DNA from: Oikopleura dioica
Lineage: Eukaryota; Chordata; Appendicularia; Copelata; Oikopleuridae
Assembly: GCA_907165135.1 (NCBI GenBank)
Contig: OU015568.1
Coordinates: 9,308,501 to 9,372,500, forward strand
DNA: 64,000 nucleotides
Direction: 5' to 3'
The notes below the pieces were generated by a model that was given only the letters and a program-made list of their open reading frames with translations, did not search any database and was not told the DNA's origin. This document shows, in pieces, positions 11,976 through 22,975 of the stretch. The stretch's first letter is position 1, and every line of letters begins with the position of its first letter. The position numbers and the translations under genes were made by a program.

Positions 11976-14900
11976 ATGGGAAAGAAAAATCGTCGAAATA
12001 AAAATGCTGCTGCGACGAGTGGAGACGATATGAGCGATGTAAGTACTCTTCGCATGCGGCAGGGGGTTAACTTTACAATTTTACTTCCAGGTCTCCTCCA
12101 TGATGTCATTTTCGACGGCGGCTTCAGAGCGCTCCGAATCCGACCACGTGGAATACATCGACGACGATTCTAAGTTCAAAATGATGATCGACGGAATCGG
12201 CAACAAAAACTCGAAGACCTCGGTGCCTGCGCTCAAATTCGTTTTCACAAAGATGCAACAGATGCCAATGACTACCGTGGGCGAGAGATATCACGACGGA
12301 GTCTGAGGGCCCGGGCCGGGGTTTTGAATATTTCGCGCACATTCAAGTATTTTCCCATGCCTGATGGAGGACTTTTATCTGGTGGAAGAAACAATTGATG
12401 GAAGATAGGTCTAACCTAGACTCTTTAAGATTATTTAATCCTTTACTAATAAATAGATAATCATTTTAAAAAATCTTGATCATGTGACTCTTGGAGGACC
12501 CCTGGAGGACCTTTTCTGGTGGAAGACCGGCCTTCCTGGAAGACCCTTAAAATTCAGCCCCGTTCCATGATTTTTAAATTTAAGGGGCTTGACGGCCCTT
12601 CGGGCCGTCTCAGCCCCGTTCCATGATTTTTAAATTTAAGGGGCTTGACGGCCCTTCGGGCCGTCTCAGCCCCGTTCCATGATTTTTAAATTTAAGGGGC
12701 TTGACGGCCCTTCGGGCCGTCTCAGCCCCGTTCCATGATTTTTAAATTTAAGGGGCTTGACGGCCCTTCGGGCCGTCTCAGCCCCGTTCCATGATTTTTA
12801 AATTTAAGGGGCTTGACGGCCCTTCGGGCCGTCTCAGCCCCGTTCCATGATTTTTAAATTTAAGGGGCTTGACGGCCCTTCGGGCCGTCTCAGCCCCGTT
12901 CCATGATTTTTAAATTTAAGGGGCTTGACGGCCCTTCGGGCCGTCTCAGCCCCGTTCCATGATTTTTAAATTTAAGGGGCTTGACGGCCCTTCGGGCCGT
13001 CTCAGCCCCGTTCCATGATTTTTAAATTTAAGGGGCTTGACGGCCCTTCGGGCCGTCTCAGCCCCGTTCCATGATTTTTAAATTTAAGGGCTTGACGGCC
13101 CTTCGGGCCGTCTCAGCCCCGTTCCATGATTTTAAATTTAAGGGGCTTGACGGCCCTTCGGGCCGTCTCAGCCCCGTTCCATGATTTTTAAATTTAAGGG
13201 GCTTGACGGCCCTTCGGGCCGTTGACGGCCCTTCGGGCCGTCTCAGCCCCGTTCCATGATTTTTAAATTTAAGGGGCTTGACGGCCCTTCGGGCCGTCTC
13301 AGCCCCGTTCCATGATTTTTAAATTTAAGGGGCTTGACGGCCCTTCGGGCCGTCTCAGCCCCGTTCCATGATTTTTAAATTTAAGGGGCTTGACGGCCCT
13401 TCGGGCCGTCTCAGCCCCGTTCCATGATTTTTAAATTTAAGGGGCTTGACGGCCCTTCGGGCCGTCTCAGCCCCGTTCCATGATTTTTAAATTTAAGGGG
13501 CTTGACGGCCCTTCGGGCCGTCTCAGCCCCGTTCCATGATTTTTAAATTTAAGGGGCTTGACGGCCCTTCGGGCCGTCTCAGCCCCGTTCCATGATTTTT
13601 AAATTTAAGGGCTTGACGGCCCTTCGGGCCGTCTCAGCCCCGTTCCATGATTTTAAATTTAAGGGGCTTGACGGCCCTTCGGGCCGTCTCAGCCCCGTTC
13701 CATGATTTTTAAATTTAAGGGGCTTGACGGCCCTTCGGGCCGTCTCAGCCCCGTTCCATGATTTTTAAATTTAAGGGGCTTGACGGCCCTTCGGGCCGTC
13801 TCAGCCCCGTTCCATGATTTTTAAATTTAAGGGCTTGACGGCCCTTCGGGCCGTCTCAGCCCCGTTCCATGATTTTTAAATTTAAGGGCTTGACGGCCCT
13901 TCGGGCCGTCTCAGCCCCGTTCCATGATTTTAAATTTAAGGGGCTTGACGGCCCTTCGGGCCGTCTCAGCCCCGTTCCATGATTTTTAAATTTAAGGGCT
14001 TGACGGCCCTTCGGGCCGTCTCAGCCCCGTTCCATGATTTTTAAATTTAAGGGCTTGACGGCCCTTCGGGCCGTCTCAGCCCCGTTCCATGATTTTTAAA
14101 TTTAAGGGCTTGACGGCCCTTCGGGCCGTCTCAGCCCCGTTCCATGATTTTAAATTTAAGGGCTTGACGGCCCTTCGGGCCGTCTCAGCCCCGTTCCATG
14201 ATTTTTAAATTTAAGGGGCTTGACGGCCCTTCGGGCCGTCTCAGCCCCGTTCCATGATTTTTAAATTTAAGGGCTTGACGGCCCTTCGGGCCGTCTCAGC
14301 CCCGTTCCATGATTTTTAAATTTAAGGGCTTGACGGCCCTTCGGGCCGTCTCAGCCCCGTTCCATGATTTTTAAATTTAAGGGCTTGACGGCCCTTCGGG
14401 CCGTCTCAGCCCCGTTCCATGATTTTTAAATTTAAGGGGCTTGACGGCCCTTCGGGCCGTCTCAGCCCCGTTCCATGATTTTTAAATTTAAGGGCTTGAC
14501 GGCCCTTCGGGCCGTCTCAGCCCCGTTCCATGATTTTTAAATTTAAGGGGCTTGACGGCCCTTCGGGCCGTCTCAGCCCCGTTCCATGATTTTAAATTTA
14601 AGGGGCTTGACGGCCCTTCGGGCCGTCTCAGCCCCGTTCCATGATTTTTAAATTTAAGGGGCTTGACGGCCCTTCGGGCCGTCTCAGCCCCGTTCCATGA
14701 TTTTAAATTTAAGGGCTTGACGGCCCTTCGGGCCGTCTCAGCCCCGTTCCATGATTTTAAATTTAAGGGCTTGACGGCCCTTCGGGCCGTCTCAGCCCCG
14801 TTCCATGATTTTAAATTTAAGGGCTTGACGGCCCTTCGGGCCGTCTCAGCCCCGTTCCATGATTTTAAATTTAAGGGCTTGACGGCCCTTCGGGCCGTCT

Positions 14901-17521
14901 CAGCCCCGTTCCATGATTTTTAAATTTAAGGGCTTGACGGCCCTTCGGGCCGTCTCAGCCCCGTTCCATGATTTTTAAATTTAAGGGGCTTGACGGCCCT
15001 TCGGGCCGTCTCAGCCCCGTTCCATGATTTTTAAATTTAAGGGGCTTGACGGCCCTTCGGGCCGTCTCAGCCCCGTTCCATGATTTTTAAATTTAAGGGG
15101 CTTGACGGCCCTTCGGGCCGTCTCAGCCCCGTTCCATGATTTTTAAATTTAAGGGCTTGACGGCCCTTCGGGCCGTCTCAGCCCCGTTCCATGATTTTTA
15201 AATTTAAGGGGCTTGACGGCCCTTCGGGCCGTCTCAGCCCCGTTCCATGATTTTTAAATTTAAGGGGCTTGACGGCCCTTCGGGCCGTCTCAGCCCCGTT
15301 CCATGATTTTTAAATTTAAGGGCTTGACGGCCCTTCGGGCCGTCTCAGCCCCGTTCCATGATTTTTAAATTTAAGGGGCTTGACAATGGCTGGGAACTCC
15401 GAGGTGATCAATCTCAGTCCCCAACCCCGCCCACACCCATCGTTTTTAAAATTCAAATTGATCAAGTTTTCAATTATTTTATGGTTTTGAATATATTTTA
15501 TCAATTTAAAGATTTTCTTTGATTATTATTTACAAATTATTATTATTTAATTTATTTATTATTAAAACAAAATCAAAGTTATAAAAATTGAAGGAAGAAG
15601 AAGTTTCTTAGGTCAATTATTGAGAGAGGTGAATTGTGAAAAATGTTTCTAGACGGGGGGTTGTTGTTGTTCTTCGCGGAGGACCCACTCCCACGTGGCG
15701 CAAGATGCGCGCCAAAAAGAGCAAAAAGATTGGGACGAGAAAAACACGCGCAAATGCCCCAATCTATTTCGCTCTCCGTCGTGAAATCTCTCGCCCACGG
15801 TACCCTTCTTTCATCGCAAAAACTGACCTTGTCTACTGAGCTTTACCGCGCGTTGAGAAAGGTTCGTAAAATCCTGATTCCAAAAATTCAAGATTCGTTC
15901 GAAAACGACTCTTTTTCCGCTTAGATAATTTTATCTATAGGCGAAAGGTGATTTCCGTCTGATGCTTCTCAAATGCCTTGCTGTGCTCTTTCTTTCTCTC
16001 GATGAAGAAGACGCCAACGAAATATTCGAAGACGTGCAGCGCGAGTTGCTCGCTTCTCTGAAAGGTGCAATGTCCTTGAACTTGAATTTGTGTTGAGCAC
16101 TGTGAAAATTCAGATAAAGTCAAGGACGCCGCCCTTGCCTTGGGCATCGTCTCATCAACTTGCTTCAACCCAGACCTCGTTGCGCCAACTTTTGCTGCAT
16201 ATAGAGATATAATAAAACGCGCTTATTTGAAAGGTACTAAAAATAGCCGAAGAGAAAGTAACAAAAATTAAGGCGATGATGAGCCACCTGTTTTGAAAGG
16301 AACTGAATCGACGCTTATCACAGCCTGCCTTGAGAGCTGGACTTATCTTCTTGCTGCTTCTTCACATTATGGAGGGTTGGTCCTTAATTTATCAAACGTT
16401 TTTTGATATCTTCCTTCTATTCAATATAATCGGAAAGAATTGCTTTTCTCGCTCATAATCATCTTTCTTCGGTCGATTACTATCAAGTTTATTCATGAAT
16501 TTTAGTTTTCGTCGACTCATCGAAAAAGAAATCGACGAACTTTCTCCAGAGCTTCCTGGAATTCTCCGCTCAGCGTCTGTGGAGGTCCGATTGGCAGCTA
16601 GTGAAGCCGCAGCGGTAATTTCCCTTTTTACTTCATTTATTTTATCTTTCTTTTGCTTGCAGATAGTGACAGAAGTGGCCCGAGACTTCCGAGGCGATGA
16701 GTTTGACTTTGACAATGTCGACGACATACTGGATTGTCTTGACAATCTTGCTCAAGGAACAGCGGTCGGCGGTGGCTCCGTCAAATCGCTTAAGAAAAAC
16801 GACAGAAAGAACCAGAAACTGACAGTTAGAAATACAAGAGTAAGTTCACTTCAAATAGTGAAAACTACAAAATCACTCTTTAAAATGAAGAATCGTCCAT
16901 TTATTTATTCTGTGTTTTCTGCGACTTATTGATCCCGTTGTGAAAGCCAACAATGTTTTCACCAACAAACGAACTGTCGCTATAAGAAAAATGGAGATAC
17001 ACAGCTGAGTAGATCGAGAATTCTTCTACTTCAGTTGCCGGAAGGCCTAACAGTTATTTTAGGACCTGATTCTCGATCGAGAACCTGCCGATGTAAAAAC
17101 AGTTCAAATTTCAATCCAAGAACTTCTCGAGCTCGATACCTACTGTGACATTACTCGTTATGAGGTTTCATTTCAATATAATTCTATATCCAATTACGCT
17201 ATATATATTTATAAACACAGGTCTTATCAAATCTAATCAGGGAATTTGCTGGTGCTTGGAAGGCGGGATTAACATGCACTTGACTTACAACGAGCTTTTA
17301 CGAAACGCGGACTGGTTCGAACTCGGATCGATTGTACCCCGAGTCACCAAATTGGATAAACTCGATGCCATCGTAAGTTTCCAATTACCAGCGCTCATCC
17401 TTATCCCTCTCCCAAGGACAAGCTCCACCGCCAAGTCATCCGCGGCCAAATCGACAAGAATCGCAACAATCAGATCAAGAAAGAGCGACAGAATCGAGCT
17501 GACGACCACTACTACGACTGA
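11976..17521 (+). CDS. IFRD: IFRD1/IFRD2 orthologue (interferon-related developmental regulator)
   Basis: HEAT/ARM-like regulator family; vertebrate members act as transcription co-regulators (IFRD1) or bind inactive ribosomes (IFRD2). Exon 1 (11976-12038) gives MGKKNRRNKNAAATSGDDMS, exon 2 (from 12091) the Ser/Asp-rich segment and start of the helical domain. Downstream exons are 15941-16064, 16114-16233, 16273-16375, 16506-16614, 16663-16839, 17063-17164, 17241-17372 and 17417-17521. Diagnostic segments: ALGIVSSTCFNPDLVAPTF, LITACLESWTYLLAASSHYG, VEVRLAASEAAAIVTEVARD and the IFRD C-terminal signature GGINMHLTYNELLRNADWF. The protein ends in a basic QIKKERQNRADDHYYD tail. The exon feeding 15861 (about 15700-15861) is real but its 5' border is unclear. 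The intron between about 12290 and 15700 is over 3 kb and contains a minisatellite, far beyond the usual 40-100 nt here. Confidence 0.85.
12554..15384. repeat. Minisatellite: about 50 tandem copies of a 56-bp unit
   Basis: The 56-bp unit starts CTTGACGGCCCTTCGGGCCG, continues with TCTCAGCCCCGTTCCATGAT and ends in a TTTTTAAATTTAAGGGG segment. It repeats from 12554 to 15384 (2,831 bp) with almost no base changes; variants are mainly 55 or 54 bp, losing one G of GGGG or one T of the T run. One internal rearrangement near 13222 duplicates the GACGGCCC...GGGCCGTC part. Each unit can fold: GACGGCCC and GGGCCGTC form an 8-bp stem around TTC, TCAGCCCC pairs with GGGGCTTGA of the same unit, and TTAAATTTAA is self-complementary. 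The array sits in an IFRD intron. Open frames through the 54-bp variants are a by-product of the period. Confidence 0.97.
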
Positions 17522-18294
17522 AAGATCTATCGCCCCTCGGGCCATGTCAGACCTTGCCATAAGGCTTATCTTCCCGACTATATTTAACTTGTGCTTTCGT
17601 TTTTAAAATTTCTGAATCTCCAGCAGTTCAACAAATATGCTCTGAAATACCCAACATAGAATGTGTCATACTACCTTTTGCTAGTAACTAAAAAACTTTA
17701 TCCTCCTTTTTGAAATCGTGACGATAACATTTAAGTAACCCGTGTATCTTCAACGTATATTTATATTCAATTCTACTCTTTTTCTCAAAAAAATCACTTC
17801 TCTTCTGCTCTAACTCCAAATATAATTATATTTTATTCAACGATAGATTTAAAAAAAGACTGAAAGAAAAAATTGAAACATGGTGCTCCGTACTTTTTTG
17901 CTTTTTGTGTGATAAATTATGTTTCCGATTTGATAACTTTTTTTAGTTAGTTTCATCTTTTATAGATTGGACGATGAGGCTCGGTCGTACCAGGTTTAAA
18001 TCACCCATTTAATCCCATTTTACTCGCCCTTTCAGCCAATTCCAAATCTTACCCGCAAATTGAGATTCTGAATTGCATTGAGACTCTCCCCCTTCTCAAG
18101 AGTTGAACCAACCGCTGCCCAAAGTACACCAACCGGACCGGATTCAAAAGCACCACAAACCACTACCTGTACCTTACCTCCTGTACCTCGAAAACCAAAC
18201 CAAAACCCGAGCGATTATTTCATTTTCTTTTGCACAAGTTCCCTCGAAAAACCTAACTTTGAACTTAACCGATTCAGTTCAAGAGTCCAAAAAT
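17522..18294. other. Intergenic/leader region before the KH-protein gene
   Basis: AT-rich 3' flank of IFRD followed, from about 18040, by a C/A-rich segment that is probably 5' leader of the KH gene. The open frame through 18103-18294 continues in phase into the KH gene but has low-complexity composition and a later, better ATG. Confidence 0.45.
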
Positions 18295-20104
18295 ATGGAA
18301 AACCCCAGCAACCCCTACGACAATGGTCAGCAGGATGATCTGGGAGACGATACAATCTGTGTAACCATTCGGCTCTTGTTCAAGGGCAACCAAGTCGGCA
18401 CGCTCATCGGCCGAAAAGGCTCCAAAATCATGCAGATCCGAGAAGAATCCGGCTGCGAGGTCAAAATTAAAGGAAATGAAAAGGACATTGAAAGAATTGT
18501 TTCTGTCTCTGGATCACCGGCCGGTGTCACCAGAGCGATCGGAAAGGTGGGAGAGTTTGTTGAAGCAGATTTGAATGATGGTCTTACTGGCAGAACAACA
18601 AAGGTAAACTCTAAACGTCAAGATAGTCAATAAATCTTACTTACCTGTAAGATACCTGTAACTCTTCATATGATCGTTCCGACTGGCCAATGCGGCTCCA
18701 TCATCGGCAAAGGTGGCTTCAGAATCAAGGAAATTAGAGAGAAAACAGGTTGTAACGTCAAAATTGCCAACGAGCTGCTACCAGGTACTCTACTATGCCT
18801 ACAATAGTGAATTGACCGTCTTTTTTACAAACAGGCAGTACAGAAAAACTCATCACCTTGTATGGCGAACCCAGAGTTATTCAGCAGTGCGTCGGCTCAA
18901 TTTGCAACGTAAGAAACACATTCAGTAATCAACCAGTTATTCATTTGAAAATAAGGTGATGATCGAAGAAGGTCAAGAAAGAAAGTGCACACCTTACACT
19001 CCCGCTTCGTATGGTCCCTCACCGGTGTTTGGAATGGAAGGCATGCCTAGAAACGCGACTCAATATCCTCCACCACCGGCTGGCAACGCTGCGCCGCAAT
19101 ACCCTTATCCTGGACACTCAGGCGCTCCACCAACTGCCCCGCCAGCTCAGCCTGGTTACCCACCAAACTGGGCTCCTGGCCACCCGCCCATGCCAAACCC
19201 CCCTGCTCCTGCTTACGGACAAGTACGTACTAAACAAGTTCTCTAATCTTATCATCGACTAGGTTTACCCTGGCTATGGCGCTTCCAGCTATCCGAATCC
19301 ATCCGATCCAGCCTTCATCCTTCGCGACACGAATTTAGATCACTTCAAAGTAAAATTGAGTCAGAAAATTCTCTCCGAGGGTGTCTTAGAAGTTCATGTC
19401 GACAAAACTTGCGTAAGAGCTTTTCCCAGTTTTTCTGGTGCTAACAAAAATTACAGATGGGAGCTGTCATTGGCCGTGGAGGCTCAAGAATCGGCGAAGT
19501 CAGAATGTTGTCGACGCATGATATTAAAATCCATGAAGTTGATGGTGACAGTACTTTCAGAAGGATAACTATCTCTGGAGACAAAAATCACAGTAAATAA
19601 GATCATCGAAAACTCTAATCTTAACCCTTTTCAGTCGACAAGGCCGTTTTGCTACTCCATGTCTGTGTCAACGTGTTCACAGAACCAAAGGACAAAGTCG
19701 GCCACCTCTCTCTTCTCCAAGCCGTTCAATATGCGCAAAGTGGCGGAAAACCACCACAGGTAGATCCCTTCCCAATTTTACAAGTAAATCATGCGCAGAT
19801 GGAGCCAAAGCACGCTCACGATGCACACCACTCAATGCCACCAACAGGAGCGTATCACCAACAACCCCCTTACGGAAATATGGACTACGGATATGGATAC
19901 GCTGCGGGACATCCCCACCAACCCCCAGCGCCAAGGTAACGCTTTTCAGAAATCAAGGAAAAGTACCAACAATGCTTCAGAATGCCCTCTTACAACAGAA
20001 AACCACCAAACAAGCGCCCAGCTGACCACACTCACGGAATGGACACCGGCGAAGGCGACTCCGAAATCCCCTGCCACAAGCGAGAAAAATTCCGCCAATA
20101 CTAA
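18295..20104 (+). CDS. PCBP: Poly(rC)-binding protein family (hnRNP E-type), three KH domains
   Basis: RNA-binding protein that in other animals binds C-rich RNA to control splicing, stability and translation. Exons 18295-18603, 18652-18784, 18835-18908, 18956-19222, 19263-19412, 19457-19592, 19635-19935 and 19981-20104 give 497 aa. KH1: VTIRLLFKGNQVGTLIGRKG. KH2: VTLHMIVPTGQCGSIIGKGG, with the PCBP-type continuation EIREKTGCNVKI. A Pro/Tyr/Gly-rich linker (about residues 190-275) follows. KH3 holds MGAVIGRGGSRIGEVR. All three GxxG loops are intact (GRKG, GKGG, GRGG). The C-terminus is rich in His, Pro and Tyr and ends KREKFRQY. A 39-nt stretch (GTAGAT...GCGCAG, about 19760-19798) could be spliced out in frame, giving a 484-aa form. 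Start ATG 18295 is chosen because it begins MENPSNPYDN just before KH1; the frame is open farther upstream. Confidence 0.92.
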
Positions 20105-21075
20105 AACAGAAAACAGAAACAACCTAAAGAAGATTCAACATTGTCCTGAATACGCTTTCATTCTGTTCATTTAAAAATTTTCACACATCTGTTAGAAAGA
20201 ATTTATAAGGCTCAATTTATTCAACTTATGTGTCCACTTTTACGCTGAATAAAAAGTTTATTGGTTTCTTGCCAAAGAAATCGCTAATTATTATACGAGA
20301 AAGAATCGGGCTTTCTTTGAAAATAAAGATTATCCGAACAATTCAACTTAGTCGTGAATACTCAATTTGCAAATTTATATGGCAGGATGGAGAATTCAAT
20401 CAAGCAAGGCATAATTATGAGTTGGGTTTATGGGGCGCACTGAGTCCGAAAACCCGGCGGTTTATAACATGAAAGGAAGCCGGGAAATAGAATAGCTCCT
20501 CGCACCTTTTAAAGACAGCAATTTTCGAGGAAAAGTTTGTTTTTATAGCACCAAGCTGGTCATTTCTAAATCGCAGCAATTAAAAAATCAGGAGCCCAAT
20601 GGCAACTGAAGACAAGAATCAAAAACTTCCCTGTATTAGTCATAGAAAAACTTGAAAGGGGAGGAATTTGCCATACAGCATCAGCCCTGATTCAACCAGC
20701 GGAATTTCCTTTTGAAGTTTGACAATTTTCGGTGAGAATCTTCGATAGTGTTTGAATCAGAAACCGATAAATCCTTTCTTTCCAGAACGCGTCCATTTCT
20801 CTCTAGATTTAGCGAGATCCCTTTCGAAATTTCCGATTGCGCTTTATTTGCAAAAAAGAAGAGCTGTGGAAATTGAGCTCAGATGGAGAATTTCGTCTTC
20901 AAAAAGAGAGCGTCACAGGAAGACGGAGATGTTACCTGCGAGAGATCTTTCTCGGGTAGAAAGATCATCTTTGGAGATTCAAATCTTTGCGGAATGTATA
21001 CTGACAGTTAGGGTTTTATAATCGAATAATGTCTTTTTGAATAAGTTTGTTTGAAAACTCACTTGAAGCAAGCAG
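20105..21075. other. Intergenic; no supported gene
   Basis: About 970 bp. Two plus-strand open frames (20230-20472 and 20752-21021) lack splice support or recognisable motifs. The second half probably holds the first exon and leader of the next gene, which I could not place. Confidence 0.4.
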
Positions 21076-22431
21076 GAGATTTTCAACTCCTACTTTTCCT
21101 TGCGATACGTAAATGAGGCAGAAGACGTTCCAGATACAGTCATTTATTGCATACTACAGGTAAGTCTTCTCATGAGCCCGCGAAACTGATTTTGACATAG
21201 TCTGACCTTCTGGATCCGACTGGAACCACACCAGAAATGATGGCCGACATCCAGCAATGGATCAAACAAAACGACCTGGAAATGCTTATATTACTCATGT
21301 CAGATGTAGCGAATCTACGAGGCGGTCCCCGAACTCCATGGAAGAAAATAGAGAGCCAGGACAAAGGATATTAACCTGTCCCAGATCGATCTTTGGAAAA
21401 AGAGCTGCAGAACACAGTTATTCTTGTGTTCCACGACTGCCAGAGGGAGAAATTTGAACATCAAACCGTACTCGACTTCATGGAAGTAGAAGGTAACTCT
21501 AGAGGGGAACGTTCTGTTACTTATAGTGTTTTAAGCTTATCTCGCGACAGATTACGGAGTCGATGACTTCGCGAGTGTGCGAAAGTTGCTGAATAAAGTT
21601 CCTGAAACGTACAAAATGCTCAAAGGAGAATGGGAATTCATCAAGGGACTTGTCTCCACGATCTGCGAAAATCCCAAGTGGGAAGATGCCTCTTTCAAGA
21701 ATCCTTGCACCGAGATGAGTAAGAACAGAAGACGACTAATTCCACATCAAGTAACATCCCCGGTAAACCAGTCTTAATCAATTTTTTATTTACTTATGCA
21801 TTTTCAGTGGCGTCAAGACATGCTTACCAAGTTGGTAAAGAAGAATCTGTCCTGGCGAAATGTGACCAAGTTCCCCGTTGGAAACAAGTTCCTTGTTCGC
21901 GGCCAACGACCAGTGCTCAAACTTCGACCCAAGGTTGAGCCACGCATTCGGAGTAAAGACTACAAATTCTACTCTGAAATGCTGAGATTGCCGACGCGAA
22001 CTTTGAACAGAAAAGAGGAAGAAAACGAACTCATCAGATCGCGTCCCGAAGAGCTTCGGTTTTATGACAAAATGCTCCAGCGATTGTGGCGACAGGTTCA
22101 GTTCAATATTTAATTTATTTGAGGCTTCAAAGCATCAACTCACATATTTTATTTGTTGTAAATAACTTTCCGATTGTAAATTTACGTAAAATAAGATTGA
22201 TGAATTATTTTGTCCAACCGTTATATAACTAAGCTAAAGAAAACGAAGCCTAAAACGGACTTGCCTAAACTCGGACCTGAACCACTTCAGGGACCATCGG
22301 AACCCCTCGTCTCATACGATCAACTCAGCAAGATGAGCGAAAACGACGTGCTAATGGCTGGCTGCTCTGGAGCCAAGCAGCGCCGCCTGGGAAACAACGA
22401 GGACTCTTATCCCGATGGTATCTTATTTTGA
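21076..22431 (+). CDS. Unrecognised multi-exon gene, first exon not located
   Basis: Consecutive exons in phase: 21076-21159 (EIFNSYFSLRYVNEAEDVPD), then SDLLDPTGTTPEMMADIQQW from about 21201, then SLEKELQNTVILVFHDCQRE from about 21385, then YGVDDFASVRKLLNKVPETY from about 21552, then WRQDMLTKLVKKNLSWRNVT from 21809 to about 22095. A GT-AG intron can then join to LKKTKPKTDLPKLGPEPLQG (22237) with the stop at 22429-22431; otherwise it stops at 22110-22112. The protein looks helical and soluble with a basic C-terminal half. The junction near 21320-21385 needs a weak donor (GTCCCC) and is uncertain. No family recognised. Confidence 0.55.
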
Positions 22432-22975
22432 AATTGAAATCCTGCCACTTTTGAACAAACGAATAAAAATTGCCGATTAGAAGGATAACAATTGCGAATA
22501 ATATTCACTATCGTTTCTTTTATTGTTTTAAAAAGGCATCGAGGCGGAGTAGTGAGTAATTGCCGCGCTCCCTCTCTACCACTCTCTCGCACCGATAATG
22601 CCTCGCTCGTAAAACGTTTTTCCCGAGCAGCTCGGTCGTAATTCCGCTCAATACCGACACCAAAAGTCGTTTTCTTCAAGAGTTAAAAGGGCAATGTTTT
22701 TCCAAACGCATCCATCAGAGAAACGTGACACACCAAGATCCAAAAAACAAACGAAAGAGGAAAACGCCGGTTTCAAAAGTGACAGTGGAGACAAACGTTT
22801 TGTTTTAAAGAGTTTAAAATTAAGACAGGGCGTTGTCGCACTGACCCTTTTGCCCAACCGAAAGTCGACGATTTTCTGTTGAATTATATTTTTGAATACT
22901 TTTTTTAATAGTGGAACAAGAGAGGGTTGAGTCGAATAAGTACAAAGAACAGAAAGTGTTGAATATAAGAGGCGT
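22432..22975. other. Intergenic between convergent genes
   Basis: Shared 3' flank of the plus-strand unknown gene and the minus-strand MAP2K7 gene. Nothing recognisable beyond weak open frames on both strands. Confidence 0.5.

Noticed and set aside
14663-14923. Open frame of repeated LTALRAVSAPFHDFKFKG units
   Set aside because: It exists only because several 54-bp copies of the minisatellite keep the frame; no start context, splice support or protein-like conservation.
12554-15384. CRISPR-like array
   Set aside because: Units are contiguous and identical with no variable spacers, and the genome is eukaryotic; it is a minisatellite.
20230-20472. Plus-strand 80-aa frame after the PCBP gene
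   Set aside because: AT-rich, no motif, begins in the likely 3' UTR.
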